A stretch of DNA of 64,000 nt from Tridacna crocea (Eukaryota > Mollusca > Bivalvia > Cardiida > Cardiidae): assembly GCA_943736015.1 (NCBI GenBank), contig OX031066.1, forward strand, positions 8,684,245 to 8,748,244, in the 5' to 3' direction. A program made the position numbers and the translations under genes. Of this stretch, positions 32,586 to 45,900 are shown piece by piece. Every line of letters starts with the position of its first letter. Position 1 is the first letter of the stretch. The notes beneath the pieces were generated by a model. The model was not told where the DNA came from. It worked only from the letters and a program-made list of their open reading frames with translations, and did not search any database.

Positions 32586-35500
32586 GTAAGCAAGCTTATT
32601 CGTGTTCATAGAGCAGACGAAATCTGAAATTCAGTTTTAAATCTAACGATTTCCATATTGTAGAGCCCAGTCACACCATGTTCTTTGGTAAACAAAAAAA
32701 AAATCTGTCACAATTTATACTATTTACAAGGTTCCCTTTGTTGACTTAATGACATAGGATTTGTTATCCGAATGTCATGGGTTCGACCCTTTATACATGC
32801 GCAAGACTTTTCGTACGTGTCACGTAAAAGAACATTATATCGGCAGGTACATTTGTAAACTCGTCAAGTCTTGTTTTTGTTATCTCTTCTTCGATGACAT
32901 CATCTGAAAGTATACTGTCACACGTTTTTTGAAAGATACACAAATTTTCTTTTTATTGATTAAGATACATTTTCATTGAGTACTTTGTGTTGGACTATTT
33001 AGCCACTGAAAATCCCACTAAAATTCACATTAATCGGTCGACTTTGGCGACTACAAGTTTCTGTTTCTGCTATCTTGGGCAAAAGCCCGCAGTAAAGTTT
33101 TAAGACGCAGAGATGATGTCAGAACCTCATATCGATGCTCTAGAATGTTTATTCTTACATTATTTACTTCTTTTTGATAAGACAGAGCCTTCGAAACCAA
33201 AGAAATAAAAATGTAATAAAACTGAGGACTTAGAACCCAATAGACGACTTAGTGTTCCCATATTTTAGTTAGATATTTGGACTGATGTTTTACCCACTGA
33301 CACAAAAATAAAGGATAATAAGCATATTTTCTTTTGTCTAATGTGACTGAAATATATATACTATGTGCAATAAAGTCCATGTATAAAGGCGTTAGAGGCA
33401 GAAGGCCGAACTGGCAACAAATCATTCGTCATTCCTTTTATAATTCGAATCTGTTTCCTTTTTCAAAATATTGTAATGTAGTGAAATTGTGTCATATTTC
33501 ATTGATAAAATGATGTAAATAACAGTTATAATACGCTAAGTAATGACTTTTAATACCATTTTTTTCATATTGAACCTGATTCTGAGCTACAGTGTTCAAC
33601 GAAAAACTTCATATCAAAGTTTCATTTGAAAGAGCTTAATCTATGTACATGTAGAAATAATTCTATGTTAAATTTCGATCCGCCCTAAATTATAACACTA
33701 TTCAATTAAATATTCATTTATTATTTTTTTTTTTTATATTAAAATGAAACCAAATCTAAACAATTTCTACCGAGTCAAAGAGATCTGGCGAAGCCAATAC
33801 CTACTGCTTGAGAATGTTCTGTAGAAAACATGATTGCTGCTTATATAAGACTCTTAAATATGTCGCGATCATTGTCTCTAAAACAGGGCCAAGCAAAAGA
33901 AAATATGTCGCGATCATTGTCTCTAAAACAGGGCCAAGCAAAAGAAACTGAAGGAAAAAGGCCTGAAAAAAGTGAAAATGTAAAACAAGGTCAGGATTAG
34001 TAGCTAAACGTATATCTCACAAATAAAAGACATCTAAGACAACAAAAATAACACTGTAACAGAAGCATATAATCTTTGGAAACACTAATATTACTGATAA
34101 GTAAAGCTAACATTAGTTTTTGACCTGATGAGGAGACATTAAGATAATGGCATGTGCTTTTACGCAGTTCTTTTTCAAACATATCCTTGTTGAACCAAAT
34201 GTTAACCATCGAAAATGTTTATAGTATAATATTTTTGTTACTTATATGGGTCAAGCAATGTTGTTGGATTGTTTTCAATTACTCCAGAGCTTTAAAGAAT
34301 GAAATTATTGTGTGACCCTTGGTTTACTTGTATTTCATCGAAACATCCAATTGGATAAGCTTGTAAAAATCTTTGGGATCATTTTACATCAATACACATG
34401 TTTTTACATGTATCGAATTTGCTCCTTTACAATTATTTTATCGTTGTTTTAATCGGTACTCTCTCACTGAAAATTGAAAACTGTATTTTTAGCTAATACT
34501 TGTGGCTTTTTTAGGAAACTATTGAAATGTCGACTAAACATTACTAGTGGTGACGACGTAAAGTTCCAGGTATACAGTAAGTCTACAGTCGCAACCGGGT
34601 GATTTTCGGGTACAATTAAACACCCTTTTGAGCACTATATCAATGTTAGAAACATTTTAAAAGAGGTCCAAAGGGCTAAAGAATATTTTGGGACATGATA
34701 CAAATCCATAAAACCCCTAGGATTCTCTTCCAGCTCTTCATATATATCGTCAATCTTAATGTTCCTTTACTTATACTTAAGCAAGACACCAAAGACACCA
34801 GGCTTGTACTTTTGAAATTAAGGACACTTGTAAATAGTTCAGCTGCCATGACTATATGATATTAAAAGCGGCATAAATAACAGTGTGTCATTCAGCTAAT
34901 GGATCTTTCTTTTACAGGGTGCTGGAAGTACAGCTTTAGTTGTCGCTGTTATTGCACGAAAGCTTGAGCTGAGCAAGGCCGAAAAGCACGTTCACAATTT
35001 TATGCAAGATACACAGCTGACGAAAAAGGTATAACCAGTTTTATACAGGATAATAAGAGACTCTTACTTGTGCTAATGGGCTCTTTAATTTTTGTGTGAT
35101 AACATTCTTTTGTCATTTTCACTGAGGATTTCTCCGCAAAGGATAAATACAAACACAATACTCGACATACAGACAGTTTTTTCTTACGTAATTGCGGCAT
35201 GTGGAGTAAAAGCAAATAGTTGCAACAGCCATGTACATTTTAGAATGTAAATGAAATAATGGTATTAATATAACCGTGATTTTTTTTTTCAAACTTTTTT
35301 AATTTCATTAGTTGTTAAGGTGTCCATCACAAACATCTATTTGAAATATTTAAGCGAATTGATAAAAAAGATATTGCGCATATAATCTTGCATGTGAGAA
35401 GAAATTCTAATAAACGAATGAATGACTGTATCGTTCAGCGAGCTTCCTGTCAGCTTGATAAGGCTTTGATGGACGAGTTTGATAATATATTTTTCTCGAT

Positions 35501-38500
35501 AAACTCAACGAATGCTTTATTCTTTTTATCACATAACTTATTTTACGTATATAGACAAGTAAGTAAAAGCCAGCCTACTTTTCTGTAAATAGTATAAAAT
35601 GACGTCACATATGACATGGCATAATGCATATCTTAGACGAATGTAACATATATAGAATCTGACATGAGTTGGCTTTTGAGATAAGATTTTATTAAAAGAG
35701 TCTATGGAAATGTTATTAAGTGAGCCTTTGGCTAGCTGAATAACATTTTCCTTGATGAGTTTTATAAAACATTTTATCTCAAACGCCCACAAGTGTCAGA
35801 TTCTTTTTATCACATAACGATATTTCACGATATATAGATCAGATGATGCAAAAATATTCATAAATGCACCCGCGGTATTTTACACGAGACCCAGTGACTT
35901 ATATGAAATGCTTATATAAAATGACGTCAAAAATGACGTCACGCAAGTGTGATATCAAACGTGTATAAGATAAGAAAATTCATGATGGGTATATTTCACT
36001 GAAAACAAGGGAGGTTATGTGATAAAAGAAGAGTGTAGATGCCTCTATCACACTGAAAACTCGTGGCCCATGAGCAATAGCAGTTTTCATACTAGTGCAC
36101 CAATAGCATTTTTCATATGGTGCTATAATTTTAACCAAGAAAGGATTTAAGGGAAGATAATCCAACATTATTACATTAATGTTTGGTCGCATCTGTTGGT
36201 GTGGTAGCTAATCATCTGTAAATGAGCTTTGTAATTATATTGTCATTTCCTAATCGCAACCTTTTTGGATAATTCTGACTGAAATTACTTTTGAAAAACG
36301 AGTACTGAATATGTGAAATATGCCCAAACCTATTTTAATTTTCCCAATTTGACACCATCTTTCCCAGGATGTCATCAAAAATACTACAACACATAACTAT
36401 TTTTGTGTATGAGATTGTTTCCTATTTTAATGATATTAATATGAATGCATTGTAAAATGATCTATGATGCAATAGAATTCGAATAACAGAATTCTATTGC
36501 CTTTGAAATTAACATCGGAAAATGTTAATAGTTCTCAGCTCGAGATTATCCATAGATCATGTTGCGTAGTATGTAATCTTTGCTAACAGCATAGATCTAG
36601 CTCAGATTGCACAGAACATGCAGTCTGATCTTTGATCTACACTGACCTCTTCATATTGAAATGAGAATATGTAGCAATTTTATTTGTTTGCTTATATAAA
36701 AAGTACGATCAATTAATTCAGCATTCAAGATAAGTGCTAAGTATTACAAAGATGAATCGGAGATTTGAAGTTAACTCTTTACCACACGACAAAATTTTAG
36801 ACTGGTTCAAATTGAAAGCATTTGCAGATGACAAAATAAAGGTGACTGAAAAATTGAAATTTGATCTGGGAAGGGTAGAAAACACTGTGGGAAAAGGAGA
36901 AAATGCTGGTTACCAGCATTTTCTCCTTTTCCTACTGTGTTTTCAGAAGGCTTCTTTCACAGAGGCGTCAAAAGTAGGGACTGTGTGGTAATGGGTTAAT
37001 TGGAGTGGAGCAGTTTCTGCATTCTCATGGATGTTTTGATACAGAAATCACAGAAATCATTAAACAGTATGTACATATATCAAAGTCTGTACACATTCGT
37101 TGCAGTCTGAACTTGATTAACTCTGTAAACAAAAGCGTTTACCATCACCAACGAATGAATTTATAACATAACTGAACGATACACTTTACGAATTTGTATG
37201 GGACGGCACTGCTAAAATTAAACAAACTGTTTTCACAAAGAATTACATGGAAGGAGATCTAAAATGTTTGATGTCAATAGTTATAATTAAAGTATGAAAA
37301 TTAAAGGATAAGAAAACTAGTTGCTTGTGGTAAAAGTTTTCATAAATTCATAAATGATTTAATTGACACACACAAACTATTAATTTTGGAATTTACTTTG
37401 AGAAAATCAATAAAATAAAGAATGATTTCTGGATTGATATTTTAAAATCTTTTATGGTATTTATCTCGAAATATAGTTTTACAAAATTGTTGGATATGGA
37501 AAACATATCTGTTTTTCATTGAAATATATTGGTAGATTCTAAACACATTTGTAATAAAATATTGTACGATTGTGGTATAAGATGAGTAAAAGACGTTTTA
37601 AATGCAGGCGGAAGTTTAAAAAATTGGGTGGACATAAAAAATGACAAGAAACAATGAGCGTTTTCTTTTAATTTCTATAGCATTATAGCTTCAGTTAAAA
37701 CTTTTTTTTTAAACATCATATTTCATTAAAAAAAGATGCTTTAAAAGGATATTACACTCTTTCTATTAGTTGTTATTTCTTCCATATTTCTAACTAAAAT
37801 TGACATTAATAAAAATGTTCATAATACCTTGATGCACAACGATGAAATACCTTCGAGCAGACATAAATGGTACTCATTTACGAAGTAAATATTGATTGGA
37901 AACAAGTGCATGGAAATGTGTTTAAAGACGTTTATGACAAATTCTTCCAACGGACAGATTTTTTTAAACTTTGCACATACAAAGCTCATCATGTCTCTTG
38001 TAGATGACAATGGAAAAAAAGGGGGGTACCCGTGCTCGTTTCTGAGAAATTCGCTTTTGAAAAAGGTATATACAGTTCCAAAATTCAGCATATACTGAAT
38101 TTAACACGCTTTCCTTTAATAGTCAATTAAACCGGAAAATTACCAGAATAATATACAAATATACATCAATTTAAAGAAAAATAATTCAGTTTTGCACAAA
38201 AAACAAGAAAAAGCCTGATTCTGAGCATGGTAAATGTACCAATATGCATTTTATATATAGACCATTGAGTGAAAAAGGTAGATAATTTGACCGGGTTAAG
38301 GGTTAATCTTCAATAAAAACATACTTTCTGACGGACAGATTTTTTTTTTTGAATTTCCACAATCATAGTACTTATAAATCTTGACAATAAGAAAAAATAA
38401 AAATGGCACCTACCCGTGCCTCTTTCCCCAGGAAACAGGGATGAAGGTCATGTTGGAAGTTAATTTTATAATTATATATGTTCAGCAGACATAGAGAGAA

Positions 38501-39909
38501 AGAAGAAATTGCTCATGCTCATTAAAAGTGATTTCTCCTTTTCCAACATTAATTTGGATCCTATACTCCTTAAAAAATTGAACATAGCCTATATACCTCA
38601 AATTCATATCAAACCCCTTCATTATCTACATGTAGTTCTTTTTTATAAATTTGCATACATGATTACGGCCATACTAAAAAGAAATGTATGTGGAAAAATG
38701 TGATAAAAGCTCGGCAGACATGATGGAAAAAGGAAAAAATTATTCAGTAGAAGAAATTTCTCCTTTTCCCACAGTATTTTTCAAAGAGGAAATAGTTATA
38801 CTTCAAGAAATAGGTATACTTCAACAGCTTCAATTTTCTGCATGTTTCATTGTTTGCTGTGTAACTGGATTTTTTTTCCAGCTAGTTCTTTACCAGTCAT
38901 ATCATCCTTACACTGGCAGGCCAGTTTTGATGCTATCAGCTTATACCTGAAAGGATAGCATGACAACTGGCCTGCCATTGTCAAAAAAAACGTCAGAAGC
39001 TGTATCATTTTCCCTGTTGGATGGCCGACATTGCGTAAAAATTTCCTTTTCCACGACAAATAAGCATTCGTTTTGATGAAAACTTACCCATTTTATTTCG
39101 ACCATTGAATAATATGGCTGGTGCATCCGTATTGGTACCATCCGTAGAATGTTCTACTTGTAAAATTGCACCATTGGTCAGCTGTTACCACTGCCATTTG
39201 TGTGAAAAATACACAATAGCGCTGATAGTTTAACTATCTGTGAGAAATACACATGCGCAGTATGGATGCGCGTGAACATTTATACCAAACGTCGTTAAAT
39301 GCACAAAAGGTACTTATACATAATGGTTTCAGCAAGAATAATACATTGAATAATTCCAACAAATTCTTTGCTTTTTAAAATGAAATTGATAGATACCAAC
39401 TTATGTTCATTTTCTAAACGATATGAAGAAATTATTCTACATTTATTCCGTGACAATTGCTTTTAAATAATATTGAAACAATATTAAGTACATTTGACCA
39501 TACTCTACAATTTGACAGTCGCATTTATTTAGGCACATATACACCAAATGTACAATTGGACAGGTTACTTTTAATCTTAAAGTCTAAAATATCTCTATCA
39601 CTATGGGATTAAACAAAAATTACCTCCAATGATCGGCTTAAAGAATACTGTAAATCTTAGCTTGAATATTCACACAAAATGTTTCACACAAAATCACACG
39701 AAGTTGACAAATATCACATGACAATTATAGAGCATGTTTTTAAAGTCTCCTATGGCCAGTATAGTTTACAGGTAAACATTATAACGAATAGCTATATCAT
39801 TTTTAAAACAAATTCCAGTTTCATTACTCCATATCCACACTCCACTCACCCAAACACGCATATACTTGCACCTTTGTATGTAGTTTCCATTCTGATTTCT
39901 GCTCTCTAA

Positions 39910-39975
<66 letters not shown>

Positions 39976-42900
39976 AATAAAGCCACATTCATGTGATGTG
40001 AAAATTTTTATCACAAGAGGGCCAAGATGGCGCTGGATCGCTTACCTAATTTTTTGAGCGGAATATATCCATTTTTTTTTTCAAAATCTAATCAGCCATT
40101 TTAGAGAGGAAAAGTTTTTTTAAGAATTTCTTCATGTCTGTATAGTGTAAATAGCCCACAACCATCAGAGCCATGTTTCTTGATGGATGAAACTTTCTCG
40201 AGCAATTTTTAAAAGGGTCAGCTAAGAATATTTCTGTGAAATTATTTTTCAGAATCTGATCAGTCGTTTCGTAGAAGTAGAATTTTAAAGAATTTCTTCC
40301 TGGCCATATAGTGCTAGTAGCCCCCATTCACAAGAGCCATGTTTATTGACGGATCAAAATTTTGCGAAGAAATTATTTCAAATTCTGACTAGCCTTTTCA
40401 GAGAAGAAGAATTTTTAAGGATTTCTCCATTTCCGTATAGTGCAAGACGCCCCCATCCACCAGAGCAATGATTATTGACGGATCAAATTTTTGCGAACAT
40501 ATTTTGAAAAGGGACATCCAAGGACCATCTCTGTGAAATTATTACAAAAACCTAACCAACCGTTTCAGAGAAGAAGAATTTTTAAGAATTCTTTCATTTC
40601 TGTATACAGCAAGTAGCCCCCATTCATCAGAGCCACATTTCTTGACTGATCAAAATTTCACGATCAAGTCTTGAAAAGGGTCAGCCAAGGAACATCTGTG
40701 TGAAATTATTTTAAAATCTGTCCAGTGGTTTTAGAGGAGAAGATTTCAAAAAAAAAAATCCTAGAAAATTTCATTTGGTTGCCATGGCAACCAAAGTTTT
40801 TGATGGAATCAAATTCTGTGAACAATTTTTAGAGGACCCCCAAAGGAACATTCCAGCCAAGTTTGGTCCAAATTAGCCCAGTGATTTAGGAGGAGTTGAT
40901 GTTTAAAAAATTGGAATTGTTGACAACACACGACGCACGACGTACTGACGCACGACGTATGCCTGACACCTGGTGATCCTAAAGGCGCCCCTTGAGGACG
41001 CTGTGCCCAGATGAGCTAAAAAAAATACAATCCTTGTTAGTTATATGACATGTTTTGTTTAAGAATACTATAAACATATTTTTAAATGGCTATTATCTCT
41101 AACATTATTAGTGTCATTAGCATAAAAATATCATTGACAAACCTACTAACATTGAATTGTATGGTTTGATGGGAGATGGCAAGGACTCCCAACATACCAG
41201 TTGATGTGGCAAATAAGAAATCTGAACAAAACAATTAATGTAAGAAAGCGTCCTTTTCTTGCCTAGCATGTATGTTGTTTTCTGATAAAGGCATTCCTAA
41301 ATGAGAGACCAATGTATTAATTTCTCACAAGATTCCCTCAGCATTCTCTATATTTTGACAAGATTTAAGGATATTTGGAATACATTGAAATATGCAGAAA
41401 ATGACAGCCTTCTTGTTGTGTGCAACAACTGCATTAACAGTAGATATAAAAATAGAAAATGTCACCTTATTGGTAATGTCCAAAACTCTCTACCAAACAA
41501 CAATTCTGGACTAGACCAAAATGAAAACATGTGCAGATGATAAAATAATTGTAGTTCAGTTGATGATTTCTGTCTTTGATGTAACAGAAGACATTGTCGT
41601 GAATAGAAAAAAATACTTGTTGCAAATGGTAGTGTCAACCCTTCTTTCGTCGAGGTCGTTGAAACTCGGGATTGTGTGGTAAAGGTTTTAAAAAGAAACA
41701 CAAAAAAAAAATAAGAAAAATAGAAAACGATATCCATTAGCATGCTATGCTAGGTAGAGAGAAAGCCAGGAAACACTGAATCCGTCATCAGTTATTTAAA
41801 CACTTTTAGACCTAAATTATTTTAGAACCTGGTTTAAAAACAAAAGAAAATGTGTAAAAGTTTCTGAGAATACAAATCGGGAGTTGGAAAAACAGTCCTG
41901 AATCCCTATTCACCAACCATTCTTAAGAACGTTCTTTGTCTTAATCTTCAAGATTTTCTAACTGTGAAAGTAACAGGACTTCTGATTGGCTAAACCAATT
42001 GGTTTAGCCAATCAGAAGTCCTGTTACTTTCACATTGACAAAATTCTGAAGAATAAGCCAAAGAATGTTCTTAAGAACGGTTTGTAAATACGGATCCAGC
42101 TGATAATACAAATAGGGAGTTGGCAGATCTACAAGTATAACCCTTATGTAGTGTTCCACAGTACCTCCAAAGTACAGTAGTAAAGAACAGCTGATAGTTG
42201 GGAAAAACTTAACGAGTAAGCTACCCTTTAGAAATAATTAACTCTGACAGTTCAAAATAAATTTACTCAACCTCTTTCGACGACTCTAAATGCAAACTAT
42301 TGAAATTTACAAAGATTTTGATTGAAAAGCCTTGACCACATAAACAGACGGTCTAGATCAAAGATTAGACTGCATGTCCGCAAAAGTCACTGTTTTGGCT
42401 TATGGTGCCGAAGGGGCTAAAGCACTGCTAAAAAGGTTTAGGAAAAAGAAATCGTGGAAAAAAATCCCAGGACAAAAAAAAACGATTTTTTTCGTTGACG
42501 TATAGGTATAAAATTCGGACAATGTCCTACAGTGCCCTAAACTTGGACCAATGGAAGCTGAGGAACGCTGAGTGATTTTCTTTTACTAGATAACGCAAAT
42601 ATATCGTTGAAAACCTATCAGAGACAAAAAAAAATATCATGGAATGAAAAATTCCTATAACAAAACAAATCAGGATCTTGAAGATCGTCAAGTGAGCGAG
42701 GTTAAACAATTTCTTTGTAATTTGCGTTAATTTATGGGCCTTTTTTAAAGTGGATGTTTATTGCCTTGTGGTTGACGTAATTCCTAATTACTCGACAGAA
42801 ATTTAGACTTTTCCAACCTCAAAGAGTTTTAGACGACATATATGTGGCTTAGACGTTGAAACGTTCTTTATAAGGCTGGACAATGAAGTAAGGAAAGGAG

Positions 42901-45900
42901 GGAGAAAATGTTGGTTTCCTGCGTTTTCTTCTTTTTAGCACAATGTCTTAAATGCATCTATCTGTTTAAATTGTCTGTATATATCGTCTGGGTCGTTAAC
43001 CCTTTGGCTACTAAGCGCGACTCACTGACCTTTTGCGGACACTGTAGATCAAGATCAGACTGCACAGAACGTGCAGTCTGATCTTGGATCTACATTGTCC
43101 GATAAATAGAGGATAATCAACTGGTTGCTTTTGATATGAAAAATATCTCACGAGGATGCGTTGTTAGGCGTTGAAAAAACGAGTGCGCAGCACGAGTTTT
43201 TTTAACGCCTTACGACGCATCCGAGTAATTTTGCGTTTGTAAGTCGAAAAAAATGTAGTCGAAAAAAAAAAGTAGTTCCCAAATTACGGCAGGAAGTTAA
43301 AGTGAAAGTTGATATCGTCACTAGTGATGATATCAAAATTTATTACACTAGGAAATTCCAGGATTTCACTGCTAGGTATATAATAAAAAGGAACTTTACG
43401 CCTTTAAACGTAACTTTGAAATGGATATATTTGGCTTTTTATTCTTTGATGAAAATTTCAATTTAGTTATTGAGCAGGATAGAGGTTGAAACATTGGATC
43501 GTTCGGTAAAGTGTTATGACCGTAAATTGATGGAACTAAGCTGTTTATGGAGTAAGAGTGTTAATGATTGTGATGAAGGAAATTTAAATTCTCGGCTTTT
43601 GCCACATTAGGAATTTAAAAGTCGGATTAGTCGCCGAAATAGGAAAATGGGTTTGGGAGAAAATCGGATTAGCGGAGAGCAATTTTGGATGAAGACTTTT
43701 TCAATGGAGGCTCCGAGAAAAAAATACAGAGAGAAAATAATGACTTTCATTGAGACAATTTTAATCCAATTTCATGCAAATACGACGCTTTTTTTTTCTT
43801 TAGCAATGCAGTAAATGCGTTTTGAAAACTTTAAGGAAAAACGAGCAATTGCTTGTTTGGGATCACTACCTGCTTTTCATTTAATATCTTCTGCTCAAGA
43901 ATATTAAGAAAATATGAGCCATGCCCTGTGAAAAGGAGGCTCGGAGTATCTGCGAAAAGTATCGACCCAGGTCAGCCTGCAAGGACCTGAGCCGAAACTT
44001 TTCGTCTAGTTTCTGTTTGTCCAAGGACCATTTTACCTCATGATTCAGTCGATTTTTATACCAAGCATGTCATCACAAGGTCATGAATTTATACATCTAT
44101 GATCATGTGACTACTTGCCCGGTTTCATGCAAACATATAGATGCATTAAGCCCCCTTTTTTGCCAGAGAATGAGTCATCCATTTTCGTTGAACTCTTTAC
44201 CACACGACAAAATTTTAGACTGGTTCAAATTGAAAGCATTTGCAGACAACAAAATAAAGGTGACTGAAAAATTGAAATTTGATCTGGGAAGGGTAGAAAA
44301 CACTGTGGGAAAAGGAGAAAATGCTGGTTACCAGCATTTTCTCCTTTTCCTACAGAGTTTTCAAAATGCTTCTTTCTCAGGGGCGTCAAAAGTAGAGATT
44401 GAGTGGTAATGGGTTAATAGTGTTTGTATCACAGCACCAGTCTTTGGTTTGTCGGAAATTTGCACATACATATATGTGTTAATCCTGAAACTACTACATG
44501 CGTGAACCTCAAACAAAACTTTCAGCTAGTAATTGTTGTTAACGCAGAACCCCCTCAACCACCTTTAAGTGTTACCATTCTTTTCAAGATTAATGGAAGT
44601 CAAACAAGGAAAAATTATGTCTCCCCTCTCCCCTCCGTCAGGCCCGGGCGACATACTGTCTTTCCCCGTGCTTCCATCTGTCCGTCACAAATTGTGTCCG
44701 CCCTATAACTCGAAAACCTTTCAAGATATTTTGATAAAACTTGATGTTGATATCCACTCGTTGAAATGAATTTCAGTCTTCCACTAAAAAAACAGCAACA
44801 AGTATTTTAATTATTTCATGCTTTTAATCGTTTTTGGGGGAACTTAATAAAAATCTAGACCAGTTCTTTTCGGTTATTCCCCGTGGCGTACCCCCCCCCC
44901 CCTTTGCAAAGGAACGCATGAAAATATTACGTCAAGCACGAGAAAAATAAGATAAATTACGCCATATTTCCATCTGGTTGTGAGGAAGGCGCCTTTTACT
45001 TAGGTAATTAGTAACTGTTTCCACCTTCAATTGAAGAGTTAGAATATAAAAATCGGTAATTTCACTGGTCGTAACCGTAAATCAAAAAGTATTCCACCGA
45101 TATGTCTCGATAACGTACTGGAAAGCATGAAATAATGAGTCCTCTTTTCTAAGTTTAGGATCAAATAGTGGGCTGAGGAATTTGATCCTTTAACCATAAT
45201 ACGGATATATTGCCGACTGCACTGAAGATATTGATCATATTCCCAGATGTAAGTATTTCTTCTATCGGTTACAGATGAAAAACGCAGCTGCAAACGTTCT
45301 CAGAGAGACCTGGTTGATATACAAGTATACAAAACTAGTGCCGAAAGTTAACGCTGGCAAGATAAGGTCGCACCAGAGAAGATTCCTACAGGCTATACAA
45401 CAGTGAGTGTTGACACATTTTTGTCTCGGCTGCTTTTGTAGAATAGATCGAGGCATTGGGTATTGTCATAGTCCTGATGTCATCTACGCCATCGTTCTTT
45501 GGAAGCCTTTGCAACTTTTTTTTACATCTTTGTATATTTCCATATAACCCAGAATTTGAAACTGGTCCAAATTGAAGACGCTTGCAGACAACAAAATAAA
45601 CGTAACTCAAAAAATAAAGTTGTTCCCAGTATGGTAGTATACATTGTTGGAAAAGGAGAAAATGCAGGTCACCAGCTTTTTCTCCTTTCCCTCAGTGTTT
45701 CGAAAGGCTTCTTTATCAGGGTCGTAAATACTAGGGATCTTTTGGTAAAGAGTTAAAGATGTTTCCAACTCACTTTTGTTGTTGACTATCAAAAGGAGAG
45801 CACATGCTAGTAAGTCAGATTACGCTGAGGTTATTTTGACACAGGCATTTCTCTTTGATTACCTATAATTCCCATGGAAAAAAAGCAACGGAAACGAGCG

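Larger units (their letters stand above)
35029..45274 (+). other. Module 2 intron (10.2 kb)
   Basis: Contains TTAA MITEs (36775, 44193, decayed near 41483-41690 and 42800-42975), a palindrome at 38914-38977, a CT microsatellite, a degenerate tandem repeat at 40015-41022, and hairpin elements at 41905, 43000, 43107 and 44610. About 35040-36580 and 37000-38480 show nothing clear. No independent gene seen. Confidence 0.72.

Noticed and set aside
36734-36991. 85-codon frame, with similar proteins at 7158, 24234, 28161, 28798, 30665 and 44083
   Set aside because: The repeated peptide ([16 protein letters not shown]) is the translation of the TTAA MITE, including its palindrome, so not a gene family.
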